Shown piece after piece: positions 50,359-58,153 of a stretch of 64,000 nt of DNA (its first letter is position 1; each line of letters starts with the position of its first letter). Origin of the DNA: Candidatus Midichloria sp. (GTDB lineage: Bacteria; Pseudomonadota; Alphaproteobacteria; Rickettsiales; Midichloriaceae); NCBI GenBank assembly GCA_030060845.1, contig CP094379.1:317737-381736 (forward strand), written 5' to 3'. The position numbers and the translations under genes are program-made. Below the pieces are notes generated by a model. It worked only from the letters and a program-made list of their open reading frames with translations. It was not told the DNA's origin and did not search any database.

Positions 50359-51075
50359 CTTATTCATGCGATACATTGCATCAATCGTCTGTATCTTTTT
50401 TATTCTTAAAAGCGCTAATGCCCTATTGGACAAGCCTATAGCCACGGATAGCAGAATTAGAACATTCATTTATAGTAAGAATGAAGTATTTAGAGTAGTG
50501 GTGCATTATGGATATCAAACCAATATAATAATTTGCTGATGGATAAGAAATACAAACCATCTAGGTAGGTAATAACTACGCATGGCAACTATCACCACTT
50601 GGATACCAATTATTCATAAAGCCGTTGGAAGAAAATATTCTAACTAATATGACTTTAATAACTAACAAGCGCACCTACCAATTTGAATTACAATCCAAAG
50701 ACTTAGCAGGATTGATAGGTGATGAGCTGGTTTACGTAGTAAGATTCTTTTACTCTGATGAAAATCAAAACATAATATCTCCAGAAACATCCAGCGTAGT
50801 TGCTGAAAATGATACGATACCAGCAGTACAACCTTATAATTTCAATTTTCAATAATGGGATCAATACTTATTTCAGATTTCCCAAAAATTTAGATAAGAT
50901 TCCGGTAATTGAAAATAAAATAGGTAGCAACCTAATCAAAACTACCTCTAAAAAGCTAAAGGGTTATATTTTAGTAAATACCACCAGTACCTCTTTTCTT
51001 ATTTCATTAAATAATCAAAAAGTAGAAATAATTAATAACAAATTGGTTGGACAGAACAATGGAAAAAGTAAATGA
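50342..51075 (+). pseudogene. virB9: VirB9 (type IV secretion) pseudogene
   Basis: Outer-membrane-complex component of type IV secretion. It begins MKEFSNLFMRYIASIVCIFF, a signal peptide, then ANALLDKPIATDSRIRTFIY and SKNEVFRVVVHYGYQT before a break near 50520. A second frame carries WQLSPLGYQLFIKPLEENIL and TNKRTYQFELQSKDLAGLIG to 50855. A third has INTYFRFPKNLDKIPVIENK and TSTSFLISLNNQKVEIINNK. Two frameshifts disrupt an otherwise full-length gene, whose end overlaps virB10. Confidence 0.8.
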
Positions 51076-52015
51076 TCAGAATTCTTTTAATCCAGTAGTT
51101 GAAACAAAAGTTCAGCCTAAAGCTTCAGCAACCTCTAATCCAAGTACTACAAGCCCCCAACAGGCACAGCCTAACGGGAGTAATAAAATTGATGGTATAA
51201 AAAGCTGCTAAAACAACATACAGGAGCAATTTTCTTCAGTTGCAATTAACTCTGACCATAAAAAGCTAATAGGCGTACTATCATTAATCGCAATTGGAGC
51301 ATTAGTTTATTTCTTTTTTTCAGCGGCACTCCAACTCCTGATAAACAAAAAGATGATTATAATAAAAAAATAGAAGCTAGTAAAGAAGAGATAGTAAAAC
51401 AATCCATATTGCTGCCAAAAGTGGTAGTTAATGAAGGTACTACTATAAATACAGATATACCAGGCACTTTAAGAGCAATTGTAACGCATGACGTTTTTCT
51501 GGAATCAGGTAATAATATTTTAGTACCTAAAGGCTCTCGTCTTGTTAGCAGTTATGAGTCAAAGGTTAAGCCTGGACAAACCAAAGTTAGTATAATGTGG
51601 AGCAAGGCTAATTCGGCCTGCTGGTGAGATATAGCTATTGAAAGGTCAACAGGAACCGATGCCCCTGGTAGAGCTGGGTGCATAGGTCAAGTAGATAGTA
51701 AATTTTTATCGCAAGCTTCTAAATGCTTTCTTGGTTTCTTACGTTATCCCACTTGGAGCTCAACAACTTTTTGAATATGGTAAAAACCAGATCTCAACTT
51801 CAACAACCACTGGTGGCACCGGCATAACTACAACCACTATTGGAACAGCTAGAAATTTTACTCTACAACAAGCAGCTCAAGATTTTAGTAAATTAGTCTC
51901 AGATGCAGTAAAAAATAATTTTTCACCTAAGTCAACTATTAGTATCAATCATGGTACTATAGTTGATATTCTAGTACAAAAAGATTTAATTTTCCCAACA
52001 ATGGTATTACCATAA
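51059..52015 (+). pseudogene. virB10: VirB10 (type IV secretion) pseudogene
   Basis: Energy-sensing scaffold spanning both membranes. MEKVNDQNSFNPVVETKVQP opens a Pro/Gln/Ser-rich cytoplasmic part that stops at 51210. The membrane helix region (LIGVLSLIAIGALVYFFF) follows in another frame. The periplasmic core is seen as ILLPKVVVNEGTTINTDIPG then TLRAIVTHDVFLESGNNILV, PKGSRLVSSYESKVKPGQTK, and, after a stop and shift, LGAQQLFEYGKNQIST and INHGTIVDILVQKDLIFP, the normal C-terminus. At least four lesions are present. Confidence 0.85.
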
Positions 52016-52019
52016 GTTT

Positions 52020-52445
52020 AGCAGCATTAGAAACTTACCTAGAACTCTTAAAAAATCTCTTTGCTTGAAGAAGGAGTAAATGAAATATCTATTAACCGAC
52101 CAGCAGAAGCTTGGGTAGAAAAAAGAGGAAACATTCGAAAAGAAGTTCTTCAACAACTAGATTTTAATCATCTAAGAGAACTTGCACAGCTTGTTGTCCA
52201 GTCAACTGAATAAAGCATTAGTGAAGATACTCCTTTCCTCTCAGCTACATTACCAACTAGCTTTAGGATACAAATTGTAATTCCCCCCAGCTTGTGAGCC
52301 AGGAACTATAGGGATGTCTATAAGAAAGCCTTCTTCGATGAACTTAGATCTTGACAGCTATGAGAAGTGAGGTGCTTTTGACAATACAGCTATTGAAGAG
52401 GAAATTGATAATAATACTCTAATACTTAAAGATTTATTGGTCAAA
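52020..52445 (+). pseudogene. virB11: VirB11 ATPase N-terminal remnant, truncated
   Basis: N-terminal half of the hexameric type IV secretion ATPase. Broken frames give LAALETYLELLKNLFA, EEGVNEISINRPAEAWVEKR with one shift, FNHLRELAQLVVQST, IQIVIPPACEPGTIGMSIRK with one shift, and [19 protein letters not shown] then KDLL. This is the VirB11 N-terminal domain in order. The Walker A and B motor domain is absent. At about 52445 the similarity ends and a fliP fragment begins in the same reading frame. Confidence 0.75.
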
Positions 52446-52655
52446 AATATAATAAAAAATATACCACTCCATGCGTTGATCCCTGCATTTATGATCAGTG
52501 AGCTTAAGGAGGCTTTTGAAATTGGCTTTCTTATATTTTTACCTTTCTTAGTAATTGACATGCTAATATCATTACCATTTAAGATTATCTTTTTCGTACT
52601 TATAGATGGCTGGTATATGCTTTGCAGTAATTTAGTTAAAAGCTATGGCCTTTAA
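52446..52655 (+). pseudogene. fliP: Flagellar export gate FliP C-terminal fragment with internal deletion
   Basis: The frame from 52437 encodes [20 protein letters not shown] then [20 protein letters not shown] and [14 protein letters not shown], a strong match to the end of FliP, a type III flagellar export gate protein. Between VIDM and LISLPFK about 16 residues of the usual family sequence (the ASVLMSMGMMM region) are missing, an in-frame deletion. Everything upstream of PLHALIPAF is gone and is replaced by virB11. No start codon of its own fits. Confidence 0.8.
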
Positions 52656-52664
52656 TAGGGCACT

Positions 52665-52790
52665 ATAATCCCTAAGTACGAAGCTGGTTAAAGATAATGA
52701 CATTGAGCCTGAGATACCTAATAAAAGGAATAGAAGAGCAAATTTTAGATTTGATAAGACAGTTTATAAATGGAGGCATAGAATAGAGTT
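52665..52790 (+). mobile_element. IS5-family transposase fragment (copy 4)
   Basis: The plus strand reads LVKDNDIEPEIPNKRNRRAN then FRFDKTVYKWRHRIE, the C-terminal part of an IS5 transposase up to the last catalytic Glu, where similarity stops abruptly. Positions 52719-52788 are identical to the reverse complement of 53629-53698 in copy 3. Confidence 0.75.
52719..52788 (+). repeat. 70-bp perfect inverted repeat, left arm
   Basis: All 70 bases match the reverse complement of 53629-53698. The arm encodes the NKRNRRANFRFDKT...KWRHRIE part of an IS5 transposase. The two arms flank an IS630 remnant about 840 bp long. Confidence 0.95.
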
Positions 52791-53530
52791 TATAAGAATT
52801 TATACAATTTATTGGAAAGACTCGATGGTTTTTCTTATTTCATTTTTAATTTTAAACCGGTAATACTCTATTGGATTCAAGTCAGGAGAATAAGTTGGTA
52901 GATATGAAACTTTACAACTTACTGATTCTATTAGTAATTTCACTTTAGCAGTTTTGTGAAAATCAATATTATCCAGAACTACTGTTTGCCCAGCTTTTAA
53001 TTCTTTAATTAACATAGTTTCTACGTAAGTCTCAAAAATATCCTTATCACAATTTACCTCAAATAATAATAAGTGCAATAACAGCATTATTACAAATACC
53101 TGCTATCATACCGATTCTAGATTTACGTTTATAAGCCTTTTCACCATAACATCTTTTATCTTTAATGCTCTATCCGTATTCTCTGCAACTACTTATTTTC
53201 TATCAAGATTCATCAAGAAATACCAATTGCTCTTTGGGAACTTGTTGTTTAGTCCTATAAACTCATTTCTTAATCCAGTATCCCTTTTTGGATGATGAAA
53301 AAGTTTTTTATAAGCTCTATAACCAAATTTCCTCAGTAACCTTGCTATAGTACTTGCAGAAACTTTTTAATTCTAGTTGCGAGCTAGTTCTCTAGTAGTC
53401 TTATCGTAATTTGCTTCCACAAATTCCTTAAGCTTTTCTGTATCCTTTATTACCCTACCATGTCCCTTTTGATAACCAGTTCTTGCTTTTACATACTTCT
53501 TGCTGCTTCTTATAATTTTTTCCACTTTTT
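52791..53530 (-). mobile_element. IS630-family transposase remnant with N-terminal HTH
   Basis: The open C-terminal part (52809-53087) has GQTVVLDNIDFHKTAKVKLL with the catalytic Asp in LDN, and KVSYLPTYSPDLNPIEYYRF with the catalytic Glu. Upstream in other frames are the helix-turn-helix region RTGYQKGHGRVIKDTEKLKE, ASTIARLLRKFGYRAYKKLF, HHPKRDTGLRNEF and NWYFLMNLD, where the first catalytic Asp would be expected (normally xxDE). At least three stops or shifts break it. It differs from the IS630 remnant at the left end of the window. Confidence 0.8.
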
Positions 53531-53698
53531 TTTAATAAGAGATGAAGCAATAAATCCAAGAAAGTAGTATCAAGTTTATCAAATCGCATAGCTAATCTAC
53601 AGTTTTCTTTAATCCTACCAAATAAATTCTCTATTCTATGCCTCCATTTATAAACTGTCTTATCAAATCTAAAATTTGCTCTTCTATTCCTTTTATTA
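53531..53698 (-). mobile_element. IS5-family transposase C-terminal fragment (copy 3)
   Basis: The minus strand gives NKRNRRANFRFDKTVYKWRH then RIENLFGRIKENCRLAMRFD and KLDTTFLDLLLHLLLKK with one indel. This is the best preserved IS5 tail in the window. It abuts the AAA-ATPase fragment at its upper end and the IS630 remnant at its lower end. Confidence 0.8.
53629..53698 (-). repeat. 70-bp perfect inverted repeat, right arm
   Basis: Exact reverse complement of 52719-52788. The identity of the arms contrasts with the strong decay of the IS630 remnant between them. Confidence 0.95.
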
Positions 53699-53704
53699 AG
53701 TAAT

Positions 53705-54060
53705 TACGCTCCTGAAAAAGAGATATTATTACTAATTTTAATTGCTCTTCTATTTTTTCTATTGAGCTACCAGTATCCTCACCTGATTCAAGAGTATATT
53801 CCTCAACCTCCAAATAATATTCTATTATGATTCTCATTTAATAAAACACCATGATTATCAATTTTAATTTCTAAAAAAGTTTTTAACATATCCATATTAA
53901 GGGTCTTGCCCCACCTACATGGACGAGTTATAAGAATTGCTTCATTGGCACTACTTAGTATTTCTTCTATAAATAAAGTTTTACCTACAAAAAGTCATAA
54001 GTAGTAACCACCCTCTCAAAATTCTAAGTGCCTGATGGTATTAATGGATGATTATGTGAC
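53705..54060 (-). pseudogene. AAA-ATPase-like (PF09820-type) protein, N-terminal remnant
   Basis: Across frameshifts the minus strand gives NFERVVTTYDFFVGKTLFIE then EILSSANEAILITRPCRWGK, TLNMDMLKTFLEI, and EYTLESGEDTGSSIEKIEEQ near the lower end. The FVDKT...LITRPRRWGKTLNMSML pattern is the start of the AAA-ATPase-like family often paired with a PD-(D/E)XK nuclease domain and widespread in intracellular bacteria. The RWGKT part is its degenerate P-loop region. The rest of the protein is cut off by the IS5 fragment. Function unknown. Confidence 0.65.
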
Positions 54061-54138
54061 ATATCTAACCTACCTTAACGTTGTTGTGCCGCAGTATACA
54101 ATCAATTCAATGAAAGTAGAATTGGAATTATATTAATA

Positions 54139-55164
54139 TCAAATACCATAAATCTCATGCCAACGTATATCACCCTCGAAAAAGATACGAAGATCAGGGA
54201 TATTATGCTTTAACATGGTGAGCCTTTCTATGCCAACTCCAAAAGCGAATCCTTGGTATTTCATTGGATCTATACCAACATTTTTTAAAACTTTCTCATG
54301 CACCATGCCACAGCCAAGAATCTCAAGCCAATCATTGCCTTCTCCAATTTTAATTTCTTTTTTAGCACTGCGGTCACATTTTATATCTATTTCTGCTGAT
54401 GGTTCTGTAAAAGGAAAATAACTAGACCTCCATCTCATAGCTAATTCATTCACTCTAAAAAATGCTTTTAAGAATTGTGATATACAACCCTTCAGATGTC
54501 CAAAATTAATTTCTTCTCCTATAACGAGGCCTTCTAGTTGATGAAACATTGGAGTATGAGTTGCATCATAGTCTGATCTATAAACTCTACCTGATGAGAT
54601 AACGCGAATAGGCGGTTGGTTTTTCTCCATATATCTAATCTGTACACCTGAAGTATGAGTTCTTAAAAGCCCTTCAACATTTTGCATATAAAAAGTATCG
54701 TGCATTTGCCTTGCGGGGTGAGATTCATTTATATTTAAAGCAGTAAAATTATTCCAATCATCTTCAATTTCCTGCCCTTCAACATGAGCAAAGCCAATGC
54801 GGGCAAATATGTTTTTTAATTCGTTAATAGTGTTGGTGATTGGGTGAATTTTGCCACGTGCAAAGCCTCTACCAGGAAGAGTTATATCAATACTTTGAGC
54901 ATTTAATTTTTGTATTAGCTCTAATTCTTCCAGTTCTTTTTGTTTTTCATTTAAGCTTTTTAAAATGTACTCTCTGATAGTATTTATCTTAGTACCAAGC
55001 TGCCTCTTCTCTTCAGGAGTCAACGTTGCTAACCTTGATATTTGCTCTGCAAGTAGGCTTTTTTTACCCAAAAATTTTGCTTTTAGGTTAAATAATTCTG
55101 TGAAATTGCTAACATTGGAAAGTTCTAAAACAAATAATTCATTAATATTGTTTAACTGGCTCAT
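54139..55164 (-). CDS. pheS: Phenylalanyl-tRNA synthetase alpha subunit
   Basis: Catalytic subunit of the alpha2-beta2 enzyme charging tRNA-Phe. 341 aa. An N-terminal coiled coil (about residues 1-90) leads into the class II core: HPARQMHDTFYM, LLRTHTSGVQIRYMEKNQPP, THTPMFHQLEGLVIGEEINF, SSYFPFTEPSAEIDIKC and GVGIERLTMLKHNIPDLRIF (motif 3 Arg). All class II motifs are intact. pheT usually follows directly; here the downstream DNA is transposon debris, so the beta subunit must be elsewhere. Confidence 0.96.
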   Translation of the reverse strand: MSQLNNINELFVLELSNVSNFTELFNLKAKFLGKKSLLAEQISRLATLTPEEKRQLGTKINTIREYILKSLNEKQKELEELELIQKLNAQSIDITLPGRGFARGKIHPITNTINELKNIFARIGFAHVEGQEIEDDWNNFTALNINESHPARQMHDTFYMQNVEGLLRTHTSGVQIRYMEKNQPPIRVISSGRVYRSDYDATHTPMFHQLEGLVIGEEINFGHLKGCISQFLKAFFRVNELAMRWRSSYFPFTEPSAEIDIKCDRSAKKEIKIGEGNDWLEILGCGMVHEKVLKNVGIDPMKYQGFAFGVGIERLTMLKHNIPDLRIFFEGDIRWHEIYGI

Positions 55165-55580
55165 TTATAAAATTTTTATCATGAAGGAAAATTCTCTTGG
55201 ATATTATATATACCTGATTATTTAATTCTACTAAAATCTCTATATACCACTGCCCTTCTTTGCATCTAATTAAGGCTCTATAAGAATTATCCTCTTGCCT
55301 AATTATTGCAAGATGTTTGCCATACTTATTAGTTACAGGGTAATCAGATTTAAATTAACTTCCTCTATATTATCTGGTACTGACTTCAGATCTTTAAAAC
55401 AAAATTCCAGCCCTCACATATTCTTGCTGGACTTCTAGATCATAATTAAAAGGCAAGATGGATGGGAACCCCTTAGTCTTTATTAGATATTCCCTTATAA
55501 ATAACTCTGCCGTGTTCTATGGAGCTGACAGAACTGTTATAACTATTTGAAACAAAGTGTTGTAGATTAAAGATAAAAAT
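55165..55580 (-). pseudogene. Unrecognised decayed gene upstream of pheS
   Basis: Minus-strand segments read FPSILPFNYDLEVQQEYVRA, FKDLKSVPDNIEEVNLNLIT, and KYGKHLAIIRQEDNSYRALI then RCKEGQWYIEILVELNNQVY and IISKRIFLHDKNFINE, in at least two frames. The last segment is open for about 60 codons and ends across the pheS start. The pattern is protein-like but I cannot name the family. Confidence 0.35.
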
Positions 55581-55659
55581 GCAAAAAATACTACAATTGG
55601 GTGAGAAATAAGGCAATTTATAGCTTGAGCCCAAAGACACAAATTATTTTACAGGAAAA

Positions 55660-56290
55660 TCAAAATGAATATCTTGAAAATGGTTCACCTTTTAATTTAA
55701 AATGCCACTACTCCCACTTATATCCTTTAAAGCCATGTATTTCTATAGCAATACGGAGTACTTCTCTGTTTTGCTTCAGTTCTTCTGACAAATCAGCAAA
55801 ATCTGTATTAGATTTTGAGTCTAAAAATCAAATTCGGTCCCCATATCAAGCTCTTTGCCTGAAGCCAAATCAATTATTGAGTAAATCCACAGTACTACCT
55901 CTACTATGTGTGGATTTATCGCTAATACATTCCTCTAACAGCTTACTCTTACTGATATTTGGATAAAATCTAGCTTTAATTTCTGGATCTTCACCTGCGG
56001 ATACAGCCCACTCTCTAAAACTTTTTACTGCCATCACAGGCTTATATTCATCGAAAACTTTGAAGCTAAATCCATGTTATTTTAGCGCAGCTTGTATTTT
56101 TATCAATATATTAACTGTCTCTTAAGTTAAAACAATAGTACTCTTTTCTACCCAAATACTACATTCTCTGTAAAATTATCTTTGGTGAGGTATTTTACAT
56201 ATTGAATAACATCAGATGCAACATCTGCTAAGTAAACAAACCATGTTGGCAAATTGTTGGAAAATACAAAAATCTTTTGGCATAACATAA
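55660..56290 (-). pseudogene. ddpX: D-alanyl-D-alanine dipeptidase (VanX/DdpX family) pseudogene
   Basis: Segments in family order on the minus strand are YLADVASDVIQYVKYLTKDN then FTENVVFG, IKIQAALK, FKVFDEYKPVMAVKSFREWA, ARFYPNISKSKLLEECISDK and STHSRGSTVDL, then YKWEWWHFKLKGEPF. SxHSRGSxVDL holds the zinc His and Asp, and EWWHF the catalytic Glu and last zinc His of VanX-type dipeptidases. Several frameshifts and stops disrupt it. The enzyme splits D-Ala-D-Ala, probably in wall recycling or nutrient use rather than resistance. Confidence 0.8.
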
Positions 56291-56660
56291 TTAAAAAATA
56301 TTACTACAAGCAGTGTTAAAACACTTCCATAATATGGATACTTCTTTTTTTTCATTTGAGCAAATTTAATGAAATAGAGAAAAACAAGATAAATATAACA
56401 TATACTAAAAAAATGTAAATATTACACAATAAAGCTGCAGAAAATATGGCAAATACTAATTCGGCAGACTTGTTATTTTTCAATCACTAATGATTATGAC
56501 TATTGCTAGAAATATATTTAACAAACAATTATACATAGTGCCTTCATTTAATATTCTAAGGACTACCACTATAAAGGCAAAAGCTATAGTTTAGAACTAG
56601 CCAAATCCTTTGGTACTTATGATAGTAATAATTTAAGAAGCAATATAGCTGCAATACAAA
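56291..56660. other. Degraded AT-rich stretch
   Basis: No frame longer than about 45 codons. The minus strand just past the prepilin-peptidase-like stop shows IIVCIAAILLLKLLLS, hydrophobic, which could be its eroded C-terminal membrane part, but this is not secure. Confidence 0.25.
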
Positions 56661-56984
56661 CTATGATTTAGTAAATCCTAAGAGATGATATAATAAAGTG
56701 GAGATCACTCCAGTGATTACCTCCAGCAAAGTGGAAGATGGATCTATTTTGTCTCCACAATAATTACATTTACCAAAAGTGCTTATCCAACTTAGTAGAA
56801 GTAAATATTCGTAAAATTTTAGCTGCGTTCCGCAGCTTGAACACATAGATGGATTATTTATTTTTTGATCAAATCTAAATAACGAGACCCTTCTTGGCAA
56901 TCTATAATAAGCTGTTGTTGCAAAGTTACCAATAAGGATACCAAATAAAAAAGCTATGGTATAAGATAATAATACGTTTAACAA
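56661..56984 (-). CDS. Prepilin-peptidase N-terminal domain protein (A24-type, truncated)
   Basis: 107 aa. The start is a membrane helix (YTIAFLFGILIGNFATTAYY) followed by the cytoplasmic zinc loop, NNPSMCSSCGTQLKFYEYLL then LLSWISTFGKCNYCGDKIDP and STLLEVITGVISTLLYHLLG. The two CxxC pairs are the DiS_P_DiS domain of type IV prepilin peptidases. The catalytic A24 part with two Asp residues is missing, so no peptidase activity is expected. It may be a free-standing relic or a small membrane protein with another role. No pilus genes are in the window. Confidence 0.75.
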   Translation of the reverse strand: MLNVLLSYTIAFLFGILIGNFATTAYYRLPRRVSLFRFDQKINNPSMCSSCGTQLKFYEYLLLLSWISTFGKCNYCGDKIDPSSTLLEVITGVISTLLYHLLGFTKS

Positions 56985-57064
56985 CTTACTTTACATTACT
57001 TATATTGTATCTTAAAAGGAAGAATATGAACAAAACTAACTCTTAGTAAATAAAATTTTTAGTA

Positions 57065-58153
57065 ATGTTATATTATTTTTTATCCCTACTTATTTCTAAA
57101 TACCATATATTCAATGTTGTAAAGTATATCACTTTCAGGAGTATAGCTGCAACTTTTACTGCCCTTATTGTTAGCTTTTTCATTGGGCCAAGAATTATAA
57201 AGTTATTAAAATCTATCCAGAGAGACGGGCAACCTATTAGGGTTGATGGACCTAAGTCTCATATTGTTAATAAAAAAGGTACACCTACTATGGGCGGCCT
57301 CATGATAATAATAAGTATATTATTATCAACTTTCCTTTGGGCAGACTTATCAAATTGCTATATCTGGGTTTGTTTATTTTTGATGCTAAGTTTTGCCGCT
57401 CTTGGGTTCTTAGATGACTATAAAAAACTTAAATATAGAAATTCCAAAGGAGTATCTAGCAAGCTTAAATTAAGTTGGCAATTTATCACTGCATTAATTA
57501 CCTCTATTACAATAAGCAGAATGTCTCAAAATGAGATTGCAACAATGGTGTTTTTTCCTTTTTATAAGAACCTAACTTTAGATTTAGGTATATTATATTT
57601 TTTATTTGCTAGTGTGGTTGTTATTGGCTCATCAAACGCAGTGAACCTAACAGATGGGCTGGATGGACTTGCTACTCTCCCAGTGATAATTGTTGCATGT
57701 TGTTTTGCTTTAATTTCTTATTTAGTGGGAAATTTTATTTTTGCTAACTATTTACAAATACAGTATGTGCAAGGTGTCGGAGAGATTTCTATATTCTGTG
57801 CTACCATAATTGGGGCAGGACTTGGGTTTCTATGGTATAATGCCCCACCAGCTAAGGTTTTCATGGGAGATATAGGCAGCCTATCTCTTGGAGGTGCTAT
57901 AGGCACAATCAGTGTTATTACTAAACATGAGATAGTATTGTTTATTACTGGTGGACTTTTTGTCATGGAAGCTTTATCGGTAATAATACAGGTTGGATTT
58001 TACAAATTAAGAGGTAAGCGTGTGTTTAAGATGGCTCCCATTCACCATCATTTTGAGAAAACAGGCTGGAGTGAACCAACAATCGTAATAAGATTTTGGA
58101 TATTAGCATTCATTTTTGCTTTAATTGGACTTTCAACATTAAAATTAAGATAA
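57065..58153 (+). CDS. mraY: Phospho-N-acetylmuramoyl-pentapeptide transferase
   Basis: Makes lipid I from UDP-MurNAc-pentapeptide and undecaprenyl phosphate at the inner membrane. 362 aa, about ten membrane helices. Catalytic blocks are LGFLDDYKKLKYRNSKGVSS, SSNAVNLTDGLDGLATLPVI, NAPPAKVFMGDIGSLSLGGA and the cytoplasmic loop MAPIHHHFEKTGWSEPTIVI. All are intact. Its stop touches the murD start, so the pair is coupled as in the dcw cluster, though the other mur genes are elsewhere. Its presence shows that the organism still makes peptidoglycan precursors. Confidence 0.97.
   Translation: MLYYFLSLLISKYHIFNVVKYITFRSIAATFTALIVSFFIGPRIIKLLKSIQRDGQPIRVDGPKSHIVNKKGTPTMGGLMIIISILLSTFLWADLSNCYIWVCLFLMLSFAALGFLDDYKKLKYRNSKGVSSKLKLSWQFITALITSITISRMSQNEIATMVFFPFYKNLTLDLGILYFLFASVVVIGSSNAVNLTDGLDGLATLPVIIVACCFALISYLVGNFIFANYLQIQYVQGVGEISIFCATIIGAGLGFLWYNAPPAKVFMGDIGSLSLGGAIGTISVITKHEIVLFITGGLFVMEALSVIIQVGFYKLRGKRVFKMAPIHHHFEKTGWSEPTIVIRFWILAFIFALIGLSTLKLR

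Noticed and set aside
53631-53837. 68-codon minus-strand frame as a separate gene
   Set aside because: It is a chimera: the first part is the AAA-ATPase-like remnant and the last part is IS5 sequence read in the wrong frame.
55601-55966. 121-codon plus-strand open frame
   Set aside because: It is antisense to the D-Ala-D-Ala dipeptidase remnant, whose zinc motifs are recognisable on the minus strand.
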